Shown in pieces: positions 16,703-24,802 of a stretch of 64,000 bases of DNA. A program made the position numbers and the translations under genes. This DNA is from Chryseobacterium shigense (GTDB lineage: Bacteria; Bacteroidota; Bacteroidia; Flavobacteriales; Weeksellaceae). Each line of letters begins with the position of its first letter. Position 1 is the first letter of the stretch. The notes beneath the pieces were generated by a model, which had not been told where the DNA came from, made no database searches, and worked only from the letters and a program-made list of their open reading frames with translations. The DNA lies in contig NZ_FTNY01000007.1 in the NCBI RefSeq assembly GCF_900156575.1, positions 124,001-188,000 on the forward strand, in the 5' to 3' direction.

Positions 16703-19558
16703 TTATTGTATATCTGCATCCAGATCTACCGAGTTTAAACGCAATGAATTCAGTATGACAGACAGTGAACTGACACTCATTGCAGCGGCTGCGATCATGG
16801 GTGATAATAATATTCCGAAGAAAGGATACAATAATCCTGCCGCTACCGGAATACCCAATACATTATAGATAAATGCAAAAAACAGGTTTTCTTTGATGTT
16901 TTTAAGCAGTTTTTCGCTCAGTAATTTGGCTTTTGCTACCCCCAAAATATCACCTTTTAATAAAGTGATTTCAGCACTTTCCATAGCCACATCAGTTCCG
17001 GTTCCCATCGCAATTCCCACGTTAGATTGTGCCAGAGCAGGGGAGTCATTGATTCCATCTCCGGTCATCGCCACGATCTTTCCTTGTTGCTGAAGTTTTT
17101 TAACTTCATTCAGTTTATCTTCAGGAAGACAACTTGCTTTATAATGTTTGATTCCCAATTCATCAGCAACCGCTTTCGCCGTATGTTCATTGTCTCCGGT
17201 CATCATGATCACCTCAATTCCTTCTTTCATCAGCCGCTGAACTGCTTTTTTGGAAGTCTCTTTGATCTTATCTGTAAAGCTGATAAATCCTAATACGGTT
17301 TTATCCTGCGCTACATAAGAAATGGTGTGGGCTTTAGACTGTACCTCGATCGCTTTATCTTTTAAGGCCTGTGGAATGGATAGGTTGTTGGAAATCAGAA
17401 GACTTTCGTTCCCCAGATAAGCGGTTCTTCCATTAATATTTCCCTGAACTCCTTTTCCTGAAATATTTTCAAATTCATTTACCTTTTCGACCGTTAAATT
17501 CTGTTCCTTCGCTTTTTTGATCACGGCATTGGATAGCGGATGTTCCGAGTTTTGATTAAGGGAAAACGCAAGCTTTAAAATTTCGTTTTTATCTCCGTTT
17601 TCTAAAGTTTCAATGTATTCTACAGAAGGTTTTCCTTCCGTTAAAGTTCCTGTTTTGTCAGTGATCAGAACGTTCACTTTATGCATTTGTTCCAGTGCTT
17701 CTGCATTTTTGATCAGAATACCACTTTTAGCGCCTTTCCCGATTCCTACCATCAGCGACATAGGAGTGGCAAGACCCAATGCACATGGGCAGGCAACAAT
17801 TAATACGGCAACTGCATTCACGAAAGCAAATAAACTTCTTTTTCCTTCCGGTCCGAAAAACTGCCATAAAACAAAGGTAAGAACAGCAACAAGAATCACT
17901 ACCGGAACAAATACTTTGGCCACTTTGTCCGTCAGTTTCTGTATTGGAGCTCTGCTTCGGCTGGCTTCATTTACCATTTTAATGATCTGTGAAAGAAGAG
18001 TTTCATCACCTACCTTTTCAGCTTTCATGACGAATACTTTATTTCCGTTGATCGTTCCTGAAGAAACTCTGTCATCAATCCCTTTTTCTACAGGGACTGG
18101 TTCTCCTGTGATCATACTTTCATCCACCAAAGAAGTTCCCTCTGTGATTTTCCCGTCAACAGGGATTTTTTCACCTGGTTTTACTTTCAGCAGATCTCCG
18201 ATTTTCACCTGAGAAAGCAAGACTCTTTTTTCTTCTCCATTCACAATAAGATTAGCTTCATCCGGAGAAAGATTCATCAGTTCTTTAATGGCATTTCCTG
18301 TTTTTTTATGAGCCGCCGCTTCCATCAGTTGCCCTAAGATAACGAGTGTCAGGATCACACAGACCGCCTCAAAATAAAGAGGGATCTCATGGTTGTGACC
18401 TATGATTTCATGAGGAATGATATCCGGAAAAGCCAAAGCAGCAATACTGAAAATAAAGGCTGCGGCAACTCCTAAAGCGATCAGGCTGAACATATTTAAA
18501 TTCCAGGTTTTGAAAGAAACCCAGCCTCGTTTGAGTATAAACCATCCGGAATAAAACATCACAGGAAGCGTAAGCGCGAGTTCAATAAATCCCTGTATTT
18601 TGTGAGAAAAAGGGAAATCAATCATCATCCCGCCCATTGAAAGGATAAAAACCGGAATCGTGAAGGCAAGGGAAATAAAGAATTTCTTTTTCAGAATATG
18701 ATACGTTTCATCTTCTTCGTCCTTATCGCTATCGGGCATTCTTACCAGATCCATTCCGCATATCGGGCAGTCTCCCGGCTCATCATGAATAACTTCCGGG
18801 TGCATAGGACAGGTATATTTTGCCGTTTTCTTTTCGGGGTATTTTACCAGATCCATTCCGCATACAGGACATCCTACATTGGAGTCATAGGTTTTATCTC
18901 CTTCGCAGTACATAGGACAGTAATACTTTCCGGCCATATCATCGGTCACTTTCGGAGCTTCATGATGACTGTGGTCATGAGTAGAGGAATGAGATTGCTG
19001 ATGACTGTGAGAAGCTGCATTTTTGGCAAAATCATCTGTAATTTCTTCCAGATGCATATGGCAAACAGGGCATTCCCCTTTTTCATCATAGATTTTATCT
19101 CCTTCACAGAACATCGGACAGTAGTATTTTCCTACACTGTCTTTGAAGTTTGAAGGCAGATTGGAAGAAGAGTAGGTGGCTTTGTGGTTGGGATCTTTAG
19201 CATGCTTTTCCTCAATAGGAACAAGATACATATTACAGTCCGGACATCTTTCACCTTGTTTGAAGTAGACTTTATCACCTTCACACTCCATCGGGCAATA
19301 ATAAACTGACGAGGGGGAAATTCTGTCCTGAGGTTTTACAAACATAGTATCAGGTTTTTTGGGGTCTTCCAGTTTATATTTCTCTCCCAACGCATCATTT
19401 AAAACCGAAAGTTTAATTTCTTGATCGGAAGTGATGGTTGCGGTATTGTTTTCCAGATTGACATCGGCTGTAACTCCCTCAACGCTGTTGAGCTTTTCAG
19501 AAATTTTCTTCTGACATCCGGAGCAGGTCATTCCGAGTATATTGTATTGTCTTTGCAT
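16703..19558 (-). CDS. Copper-translocating P1B-type ATPase with four heavy-metal-binding modules
   Basis: A 951-residue Cu(I) exporter of the inner membrane. It has one HMA domain (GMTCSGC, Cys12/Cys15), then four tandem YHS-like metal-binding modules (YYCPM...CPxCxM; about 86-112, 145-171, 212-238, 248-273) and a His-rich linker (about 182-200) between the second and third. The core has eight helices, the CPC channel motif (VACPCALG), the phosphorylation Asp (DKTGTLTEG, about 633), the TGES-type TGEPVP loop, the hinge GDGINDSPAL, and YN and MSVSS helices that mark Cu(I). Most homologues carry one module; four is many. The start at 19558 gives MQRQYNILG. It is between the HMA-AraC regulator and DUF72. 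Confidence 0.95.
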   Translation of the reverse strand: MQRQYNILGMTCSGCQKKISEKLNSVEGVTADVNLENNTATITSDQEIKLSVLNDALGEKYKLEDPKKPDTMFVKPQDRISPSSVYYCPMECEGDKVYFKQGERCPDCNMYLVPIEEKHAKDPNHKATYSSSNLPSNFKDSVGKYYCPMFCEGDKIYDEKGECPVCHMHLEEITDDFAKNAASHSHQQSHSSTHDHSHHEAPKVTDDMAGKYYCPMYCEGDKTYDSNVGCPVCGMDLVKYPEKKTAKYTCPMHPEVIHDEPGDCPICGMDLVRMPDSDKDEEDETYHILKKKFFISLAFTIPVFILSMGGMMIDFPFSHKIQGFIELALTLPVMFYSGWFILKRGWVSFKTWNLNMFSLIALGVAAAFIFSIAALAFPDIIPHEIIGHNHEIPLYFEAVCVILTLVILGQLMEAAAHKKTGNAIKELMNLSPDEANLIVNGEEKRVLLSQVKIGDLLKVKPGEKIPVDGKITEGTSLVDESMITGEPVPVEKGIDDRVSSGTINGNKVFVMKAEKVGDETLLSQIIKMVNEASRSRAPIQKLTDKVAKVFVPVVILVAVLTFVLWQFFGPEGKRSLFAFVNAVAVLIVACPCALGLATPMSLMVGIGKGAKSGILIKNAEALEQMHKVNVLITDKTGTLTEGKPSVEYIETLENGDKNEILKLAFSLNQNSEHPLSNAVIKKAKEQNLTVEKVNEFENISGKGVQGNINGRTAYLGNESLLISNNLSIPQALKDKAIEVQSKAHTISYVAQDKTVLGFISFTDKIKETSKKAVQRLMKEGIEVIMMTGDNEHTAKAVADELGIKHYKASCLPEDKLNEVKKLQQQGKIVAMTGDGINDSPALAQSNVGIAMGTGTDVAMESAEITLLKGDILGVAKAKLLSEKLLKNIKENLFFAFIYNVLGIPVAAGLLYPFFGILLSPMIAAAAMSVSSLSVILNSLRLNSVDLDADIQ

Positions 19559-19648
19559 GATCCTTGAATTTATCCTGCAAATGTCCAAAATCCATTGGAA
19601 AGGCTGTTATAATTTTAGGGATAATAGTTACAGAATTTGGAATGCGGG

Positions 19649-19800
19649 TATTGGAGGGTTTTAGAGGAGGAGCGTGGAAGAGTAGAAGGAATGTATAAGT
19701 TGAAGGATAGGGATTTTGATTATCCTATTAACATATTTGAATAGTTTAGCACGCGTTTATAGTCAAACTCTAACCCCTCCGTACTAAAACTCTCCAACTC
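19649..19800. repeat. Inverted degenerate repeat in the regulator-ATPase spacer
   Basis: TTGGAGGGTTTTAG (19651-19664) is met in inverted orientation by CTAAAACTCTCCAA (19784-19797). The sequence between is G/A- then C/T-rich without coding frames. Confidence 0.45.
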
Positions 19801-20359
19801 ATAAGCTATCCAGCGTCTTCCGTTGGTGATCTTTCAGTTTCTTGAATTCTGTGGGGGTAAATCCGGTAATGTTCCTGAACTGGGATGAGAGATGCTGAAC
19901 ACTTTTATAGCCAAGCTTTCCAGCGATTTCGGTAAGAGTGAATTCATTATAAAGAAGCAGTTCTTTTACCTTTTCAATTTTATGCAGAATAAAAAACTGT
20001 TCCAGTGTCATATTTTCGTTTTGAGAAAAGGTTTTGGATAGAGAACTGTAATCTTTATGAATCTCTGAACTTAAAAACTCAGAAAGAAGAAAATTTTCAT
20101 CAATGTCAAGTTCACTGATCTTGACGATAATCCTATTTTTAATCTTATCAACAAGCTGATGCGTAGAATCCGTAATTCTTTCAAAGCCTGTTTCGAGAAG
20201 ACTTTTTTCTATCACCAGCATTTTTTCAGCCGGAATATCAGTTTCCGTTTCTACTTCACCCAAAGAGACAGAGTGTATCATGACATCTGCCTCATTGAAT
20301 ATTTTTTCCACAGCGGAAATACAGCGGTTACACACCATGTTTTTGATAAAAATTTTCAT
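19799..20359 (-). CDS. AraC family regulator with N-terminal HMA-like metal-binding domain
   Basis: A 186-residue regulator. Residues 1-70 look like a heavy-metal-associated domain (MKIFIKNMVCNRC, Cys10 and Cys13) and residues ~105-180 form an AraC-type double helix-turn-helix (EKVKELLLYNEFTLTEIAGKLGYKSVQHLSSQFRNITGFTPTEF). It overlaps the thioesterase by four bases and precedes the copper ATPase by 240 bp on the same strand. I infer that it binds Cu(I) directly and controls the ATPase, as the domain pairing suggests. The stop codon sits within a degenerate repeat. Confidence 0.88.
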   Translation of the reverse strand: MKIFIKNMVCNRCISAVEKIFNEADVMIHSVSLGEVETETDIPAEKMLVIEKSLLETGFERITDSTHQLVDKIKNRIIVKISELDIDENFLLSEFLSSEIHKDYSSLSKTFSQNENMTLEQFFILHKIEKVKELLLYNEFTLTEIAGKLGYKSVQHLSSQFRNITGFTPTEFKKLKDHQRKTLDSL

Positions 20360-20748
20360 GGCTGGCTCAATCTGTCTTTTACAAATTCAATTTGTGTTTT
20401 TCCGTGTGGTGCAGGGTTTCCTTCACTGTCCAGGTTGACCATCACAATTTTATCTACGGTGATAATGGTCTGGTGGGTCATTTTGTTTCTCACATTACAT
20501 TTCAAGGTAATGGATGATGATCCGAAATGTGATGCTTCAATCCCTATTTCTATAATATCACCCTGTTTGGCTGAGCTTACAAAATTGATTTCGGAAATAA
20601 ATTTCGTCACGACTTTTGTGTTTTCCAGCTGAATGATGGCATAAAGGGCAGCCTCTTCATCGATCCACTGTAAAAGTCTTCCTCCAAAAAGTGAGTGATT
20701 GGGGTTTAGATCTTCGGGTTTTACCCATTTTCTCGTATGGTAGTTCAT
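20356..20748 (-). CDS. Hotdog-fold acyl-CoA thioesterase
   Basis: A 130-residue YciA/BACH-type thioesterase that hydrolyses acyl-CoA in the cytoplasm. The conserved NPNHSLFGGRLLQWIDEEAALYA gives the catalytic Asp and the hotdog helix, followed by SEINFVSSAKQGDIIEIGIEASHFGSSSITLKCNVRN. Its last four bases overlap the start of the AraC regulator, so they share a transcript. Its link to copper is positional only. Confidence 0.9.
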   Translation of the reverse strand: MNYHTRKWVKPEDLNPNHSLFGGRLLQWIDEEAALYAIIQLENTKVVTKFISEINFVSSAKQGDIIEIGIEASHFGSSSITLKCNVRNKMTHQTIITVDKIVMVNLDSEGNPAPHGKTQIEFVKDRLSQP

Positions 20749-20767
20749 GTTTTAATAATTTACTTCA

Positions 20768-20798
20768 CAAATTTAGTGTTAAAAACTGGGTTTATCAA
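20768..20798 (-). promoter_or_regulatory. Promoter for the thioesterase-AraC operon
   Basis: -7 TAAATTTG (20768-20775) and -33 TTG (20796-20798) on the minus strand with 20 bases between, 19 bases from the start codon. Confidence 0.6.
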
Positions 20799-20843
20799 GG
20801 AAACCGTATTTACTGATCTGAAGGAAATGATTCATTTTCTCAA

Positions 20844-21254
20844 TCATATTTTCTTGGAGCGCATGGCTTTTACTTTGTTTATTGTATTGTCGTTTAGAAG
20901 AATTTGGTATTCTTTGCTTTCAACCGCGAAAATAGCGACTTTTCCCTCTTCATTATGATGGATCCCAAATCCGTAGCGTTTGGCTAAAGGAGATGACCGA
21001 AGGCAAGGTTGTCCTTTAGAGAAAAACTGTATTTTTTCCTGCTGCTTTTCACTTTCACAAATGTCATTTTTTAGAGCATAACACTCAAATATAATATCAT
21101 CAGAAGAATAGCGGTAAGGATTTTTTTTGATCTGCTCATACTGTAAGGAGGCCAGTGTTTTTACTTTCTTTTCAGGTGGTGTCTCAGCATACGAAACGGG
21201 GCAGTCATCGGCAATCTCAATAAAAGTATTGATGTAATTGGTGGTGTGTATCAT
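20844..21254 (-). CDS. DUF6157-like protein
   Basis: A 136-residue soluble protein starting MIHTTNYINTFIEIADDCPV, which I recall as the conserved start of the DUF6157 family. Another conserved stretch is SPLAKRYGFGIHHNEEGKVAIFAVESKEY. No catalytic motif is evident and the function is unknown. It is a single gene, 61 bp downstream of a small HTH gene. Confidence 0.7.
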   Translation of the reverse strand: MIHTTNYINTFIEIADDCPVSYAETPPEKKVKTLASLQYEQIKKNPYRYSSDDIIFECYALKNDICESEKQQEKIQFFSKGQPCLRSSPLAKRYGFGIHHNEEGKVAIFAVESKEYQILLNDNTINKVKAMRSKKI

Positions 21255-21315
21255 ATATATATTACGTGAAGTATATTGAACATTTAAAGATGATCGGTGA
21301 ATTTTTCATATCCTA

Positions 21316-21519
21316 TTATTCGCGGTACTCCAGAATATCTCCGGGTTGGCAGTCCAGCGCTTTGCATAGGGCATCAAGCGTACTGAACCGGATCGCTTTT
21401 GCCTTACCCGTTTTCAGGTTGGATGCATTGGATAATGTTAAATTTATCCTTTCAGAGAGCTCGTTCAGCGACATTTTTCTTTTGGCCATCATCACATCAA
21501 GGTTTATTATAATAGGCAT
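21316..21519 (-). CDS. Small Cro/C1-type (XRE) helix-turn-helix regulator
   Basis: A 67-residue DNA-binding protein that is nearly all helix-turn-helix: MSLNELSERINLTLSNASNLKTGKAKAIRFSTLDALCKALDCQPGDILEY. It is YozG-like. Such proteins usually stand beside a DUF2975 membrane gene; none is found here. Its target is unknown. Confidence 0.88.
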   Translation of the reverse strand: MPIIINLDVMMAKRKMSLNELSERINLTLSNASNLKTGKAKAIRFSTLDALCKALDCQPGDILEYRE

Positions 21520-21826
21520 AGGGGTATATTGGTCTTTTTGAGGCCTCTTGACAGGCTTATTTGATGATTTTTTGTGTGTTAACTAATTTTAACTTTATGC
21601 GAATTTCAGTAAAAATTTTGTAATAAACAATATTTATTTGTTGTTATTCGATAATATAAGACTTTGGTTTCATTCTGTAGTGATAAATACTTTAAAAAAA
21701 GCTTTGATTTAAAATTTTAAATTGTATCTTGCATACGTTTATATTTGGAATCAATATTTGTTCATTAATTTATGTTGCTTTTCTTTTATATACCAAATTT
21801 TTATTAATTTTTAATTTTTATTTAAA
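21520..21826. other. 307-bp A/T-rich promoter region of the RRM gene
   Basis: No coding frame. The -7 box at 21740 implies a leader of about 70-75 bases, almost entirely A/T, before the RRM start codon. A long unstructured leader is typical of cold-inducible RNA-binding genes, but no defined cold-shock element can be named. Confidence 0.5.
21740..21747 (+). promoter_or_regulatory. -7 promoter box for the RRM gene
   Basis: TATATTTG, with a TTG at 21722-21724 only 15 bases upstream, slightly close for a -33 element. Confidence 0.4.
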
Positions 21827-22195
21827 ATGAACATTTTTGTTTCAAACATCAATTACGCAACTAAAGAATATGAGTTGCACGATCTATTCGCAGAATTTGG
21901 TGATGTATCATCAGCTAAAATCGTTACAGACAGAGAAACTGGCCGTTCAAGAGGTTTCGGTTTTGTAGAAATGGGAGATGAAGAAGGAAAGCAAGCTATC
22001 GAAGCTCTTAATCAGAAAGAATTTAACGGAAAAGAGTTAAACGTATCTGAAGCTAAGCCAAGAGAAGAAAAGCCAAGAAGAAGCTTTGACAACAACAGAG
22101 GAGGTGGTTACGGAGGAAACAACAATAGAGGCGGCGGTAGCGGCTACGGAGGTGGAAACAGCCGTGGTGGTAACGGTGGCGGAAATCGTTGGTAA
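21827..22195 (+). CDS. RRM-domain RNA-binding protein with Gly-rich tail
   Basis: A 122-residue single-RRM protein. RNP2 is IFVSNI at the N-terminus, RNP1 is RSRGFGFVEM (about 43-52), and the tail from about 85 is Arg/Gly/Asn-rich (RGGGYGGNNN repeats). Such proteins resemble plant glycine-rich RNA-binding proteins and act as RNA chaperones in Bacteroidetes and cyanobacteria, often in cold adaptation. A good terminator follows directly. The A/T-rich leader suggests post-transcriptional control. Confidence 0.95.
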   Translation: MNIFVSNINYATKEYELHDLFAEFGDVSSAKIVTDRETGRSRGFGFVEMGDEEGKQAIEALNQKEFNGKELNVSEAKPREEKPRRSFDNNRGGGYGGNNNRGGGSGYGGGNSRGGNGGGNRW

Positions 22196-22202
22196 AAATA
22201 TA

Positions 22203-22227
22203 AGGCGGCTTTTGAGCCGCTTTTTTT
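22203..22227 (+). terminator. Terminator after the RRM gene
   Basis: GCGGCT pairs with AGCCGC across a TTTG loop and is followed by seven T. Confidence 0.9.
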
Positions 22228-22237
22228 ATGTAGTATT

Positions 22238-22289
22238 ATATCCCTTTTTAAAACAGGCTGATCATTCAGTGTGTTTTAAAAAGGGATAT
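22238..22289. repeat. 52-bp near-perfect hairpin
   Basis: An 18-base arm starting ATATCCCTTTTTAAA (22238-22255) pairs perfectly with 22272-22289. The loop carries a further CTGA/TCAG pairing. It lies behind the normal terminator of the RRM gene and T residues follow it. Confidence 0.75.
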
Positions 22290-22479
22290 TTTTATTGAAA
22301 AGATATATTGGTAAAGGTCGTGTAAATAGTAGGCCGGTAAAAGGAGAATTCACATTTCATTCACTCTCCTGTACACAGTAGCTCCAGAGCAGAGAGTGAT
22401 ACATTATTACTCTTCAAATAGGATATACCTATACCATTTGCGGCCATTTTCTGCAATTTCTTTTGAAAATGTTTTGTGT

Positions 22480-22971
22480 TTAGTCTTTTTTCTTCTTCTT
22501 TTTCTTGTCTTTATCCTTATCCTTGTCTTTCGCTTTGGTTTTTTTTACTTTTTTAGGATTTAAGATCTCATCTGCATATTCAAATTTCGGTTCTTCGTTT
22601 TTTGCAGGCACAATCTCAATTTTAAGATCAAAGTAGTTTTTCAGATCATCCTGGGAAATTAATTTTTCGTTAAATAAGAAGTCCAGAATTTCCTTCCCTG
22701 AATCATTGAAAAAATTGTGAGAAAGCTCTTTCAATAAAAATTTTCTGTATTCTTCTGAGGGAACAACTACCGTGTATTTAAAGATTCTGCCTTCTTTTTG
22801 GGTCGTGATATATCCTTTTTCCACCAATATTTTCAAATACGTAGATACGGTATTCTGATGTGGCTTCGGCTCAGGATGCTGTTCCATAATGTCTTTAAGA
22901 TAAAAAGATTCAAGCTTCCAGAACAGCTTCATAAAATTTTCCTCAGCAGCGGTAAGATGATTTATTTTCAT
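22480..22971 (-). CDS. BlaI/MecI/CopY family repressor with Lys/Asp-rich tail
   Basis: A 163-residue regulator. Residues 1-80 form the BlaI winged helix (LTAAEENFMKLFWKLESFYLKDIMEQHPEPKPHQNTVSTYLKILVEKGYI), 80-125 the dimer region, and from about 138 the tail is low-complexity Lys with KD repeats. BlaI proteins repress beta-lactamase or other genes and are released by a membrane protease; no BlaR is nearby. It follows the PAP2-like gene by seven bases on the same strand. The charged tail is unusual and is encoded by imperfect 6-bp repeats. Confidence 0.88.
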   Translation of the reverse strand: MKINHLTAAEENFMKLFWKLESFYLKDIMEQHPEPKPHQNTVSTYLKILVEKGYITTQKEGRIFKYTVVVPSEEYRKFLLKELSHNFFNDSGKEILDFLFNEKLISQDDLKNYFDLKIEIVPAKNEEPKFEYADEILNPKKVKKTKAKDKDKDKDKKKKKKKD

Positions 22972-22978
22972 AGAATTC

Positions 22979-23581
22979 TTAATGTTGAAATTGTATATTG
23001 CAATAAAGATAGATAAAAGATACCAAAAATGCTATTCCGGCACCCATAAATACTTCCTTTACGGTGTGTCTTCTCAAAATAATCCTTGTAACTCCCACCA
23101 AAGCAGCAATTCCCAGCCAGATCAGTCCGGCTTTCCAGTTCAGAGTGAAAAATAATGCCGCCACAAATACATTAAAGGCGGTATGCATTGAGCTTTTGAT
23201 AAAAAAATTACTGATTTGCATCGTGAAAATTAAAATCAGAATAAACAGCATCACAAGATCTATGTATCCGTTTCTAAAGTAATTAAAAACCAGATAGAAG
23301 ACCACGCACGCAGCAATAAAGATATACAGTGTTTTTCTTTGAATACGGTCAGAAACATCCATATTAGTATATCTTCCGGTCTTTACATTCCATACCAGCC
23401 AGATCACTACCGGAGCAATGATCATTAATAATATAGGAGCAAAGTATAAAATAGAGTCTTTTAATGAGTATTCTCTCATGCTCATATAAATGAAGAAAAT
23501 AAATAAAGAGACCAACGGATTAAAAAAATCTGAGATGACTTTTGAAGTTTTAAGTACCATTGAAGGGTGTTTTTCTTCCAT
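22979..23581 (-). CDS. PAP2-like phosphatase family membrane protein
   Basis: A 200-residue inner-membrane protein with about six helices. PAP2 traces are KTGRYTNMDVSDRIQR (motif 1 region), SSMHTAF (motif 2, normally PSGH) and TRIILRRHTVKEVFMGA (motif 3, normally SRxxxxxHxxxD). Active-site His are present in motifs 2 and 3, but Glu stands where Asp is usual. The family dephosphorylates lipid phosphates such as undecaprenyl-PP or phosphatidate. It is the first gene of a two-gene operon with the BlaI-type repressor. Confidence 0.78.
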   Translation of the reverse strand: MEEKHPSMVLKTSKVISDFFNPLVSLFIFFIYMSMREYSLKDSILYFAPILLMIIAPVVIWLVWNVKTGRYTNMDVSDRIQRKTLYIFIAACVVFYLVFNYFRNGYIDLVMLFILILIFTMQISNFFIKSSMHTAFNVFVAALFFTLNWKAGLIWLGIAALVGVTRIILRRHTVKEVFMGAGIAFLVSFIYLYCNIQFQH

Positions 23582-23597
23582 GTTTAAGTTTAAAATT

Positions 23598-23626
23598 CAA
23601 ATATAACACTATAAGCAAAAAAACAA
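23598..23626 (-). promoter_or_regulatory. Promoter for the PAP2-BlaI operon
   Basis: -7 TATATTTG (23598-23605) and -33 TTG (23624-23626) on the minus strand, 18 bases apart, just upstream of the start at 23581. Confidence 0.55.
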
Positions 23627-23661
23627 TTAGTATGTATACGATAAAAACAAAGTTTTTTTTA

Positions 23662-23669
23662 TAATTTTG
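23662..23669 (+). promoter_or_regulatory. -7 promoter box for pdhA
   Basis: TAATTTTG, 36 bases before the pdhA start codon. It is back-to-back with the promoter of the PAP2 operon. Confidence 0.5.
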
Positions 23670-23705
23670 CTCAAATATTCATCATAAAAAAGCAAGAGCT
23701 AGCAC

Positions 23706-24707
23706 ATGAAAGAATTTTCTAAAGAGGTATACCTGAAGTGGTATGAAGATATGACAATGTGGAGAAGGTTTGAAGACAAATGCCGTTCTCTTTATCTAAA
23801 ACAAAAGATCAGAGGTTTTTTACATTTGTATAACGGTCAGGAGGCTATTCCTGCCGGCTTCACGCATGCAATGGATTTAACAAAGGATAGTATGATTACT
23901 GCTTACAGATGCCACATCCATCCAATGGCGATGGGCGTAGATCCTAAGAGAATCATGGCTGAACTTTGTGGTAAAGCTACCGGAACATCCGGAGGTATGG
24001 GTGGTTCTATGCACATTTTCAGTAAAGAGCACCGTTTCTACGGAGGACACGGGATCGTAGGAGGACAGATTCCTTTGGGAGCTGGAATTGCTTTTGCAGA
24101 TAAGTATTATGACAGAAAAGCGGTAAACATCTGTTTCTTCGGAGATGGAGCAGCCAGACAGGGATCGCTTCATGAAACATTCAATATGGCGATGAACTGG
24201 AAACTTCCTGTAGTATTTGTTGTTGAAAACAATCAGTATGCCATGGGAACTTCTGTAAAAAGAACAGCTAACCACGAAGATATCTACAAATTAGGATTAG
24301 GATACGAAATGCCTTGTCTTGCAGTAGATGCAATGGATCCTGAAAAAGTAGCTGAAGCAGCGTACGAAGCTATCGAAAGAGCAAGAAGAGGAGACGGACC
24401 TACTTTCATTGAAGCAAGAACATACCGTTACAGAGGACACTCTATGTCTGATGCTGAACCTTACAGAAGCAAGGAAGAAGTAGCCATTCATAAGAATGAT
24501 GACCCTATGGAATTGGTAAAACACAGAATTTTGGAAAATGGATGGGCTACAGAAGCTGAATTGGAAGCTGTAGACAACAAATCAAGAGATTTTGTGGATG
24601 AGTGTATAGAATTCATGGAAAATTCTCCGTATCCGGATACAGATAAAATCTATGAATATGTGTATTCTCAGGAAAATTATCCATTCTTAGATCAATTAGA
24701 AAACTAA
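23706..24707 (+). CDS. pdhA: Pyruvate dehydrogenase E1 component, alpha subunit
   Basis: A 333-residue thiamine-diphosphate enzyme subunit that decarboxylates pyruvate. Signatures are RRFEDKCRSLYLKQKIRGFLHLYNGQEA, the conserved GTSGGMGGSMH, and the ThDP motif GDGAARQGSLHETFNMA...NNQYAMGTSV. The regulated loop RYRGHSMSDAEPYRSKEE is intact. It is 95 bp upstream of the E2 gene. The E1 beta subunit is not in this window, as is usual in flavobacteria, where it lies elsewhere. Confidence 0.96.
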   Translation: MKEFSKEVYLKWYEDMTMWRRFEDKCRSLYLKQKIRGFLHLYNGQEAIPAGFTHAMDLTKDSMITAYRCHIHPMAMGVDPKRIMAELCGKATGTSGGMGGSMHIFSKEHRFYGGHGIVGGQIPLGAGIAFADKYYDRKAVNICFFGDGAARQGSLHETFNMAMNWKLPVVFVVENNQYAMGTSVKRTANHEDIYKLGLGYEMPCLAVDAMDPEKVAEAAYEAIERARRGDGPTFIEARTYRYRGHSMSDAEPYRSKEEVAIHKNDDPMELVKHRILENGWATEAELEAVDNKSRDFVDECIEFMENSPYPDTDKIYEYVYSQENYPFLDQLEN

Positions 24708-24802
24708 AATAATTTGCTGATCAGATGATAGATGATGTGCTTACTCAAGGTTCACTGTTCTTATCATCACATCATCACATTAACAAATTAATACAATAAA
24801 TT

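Noticed and set aside
17613..18212. A 199-codon plus-strand frame inside the copper ATPase gene
   Set aside because: It lies fully opposite the conserved ATPase core, and its Ser/Thr/Ile-rich composition is that of a shadow frame.
22290..22479. Possible small RNA between the RRM gene and BlaI
   Set aside because: Only weak GAGTGA-type inverted words are seen, with no promoter box or terminator of its own.
24708..24802. Structured RNA between pdhA and the E2 gene
   Set aside because: The GATGATG/CATCATC words look like degenerate dispersed repeats and give no stable fold of regulatory type.
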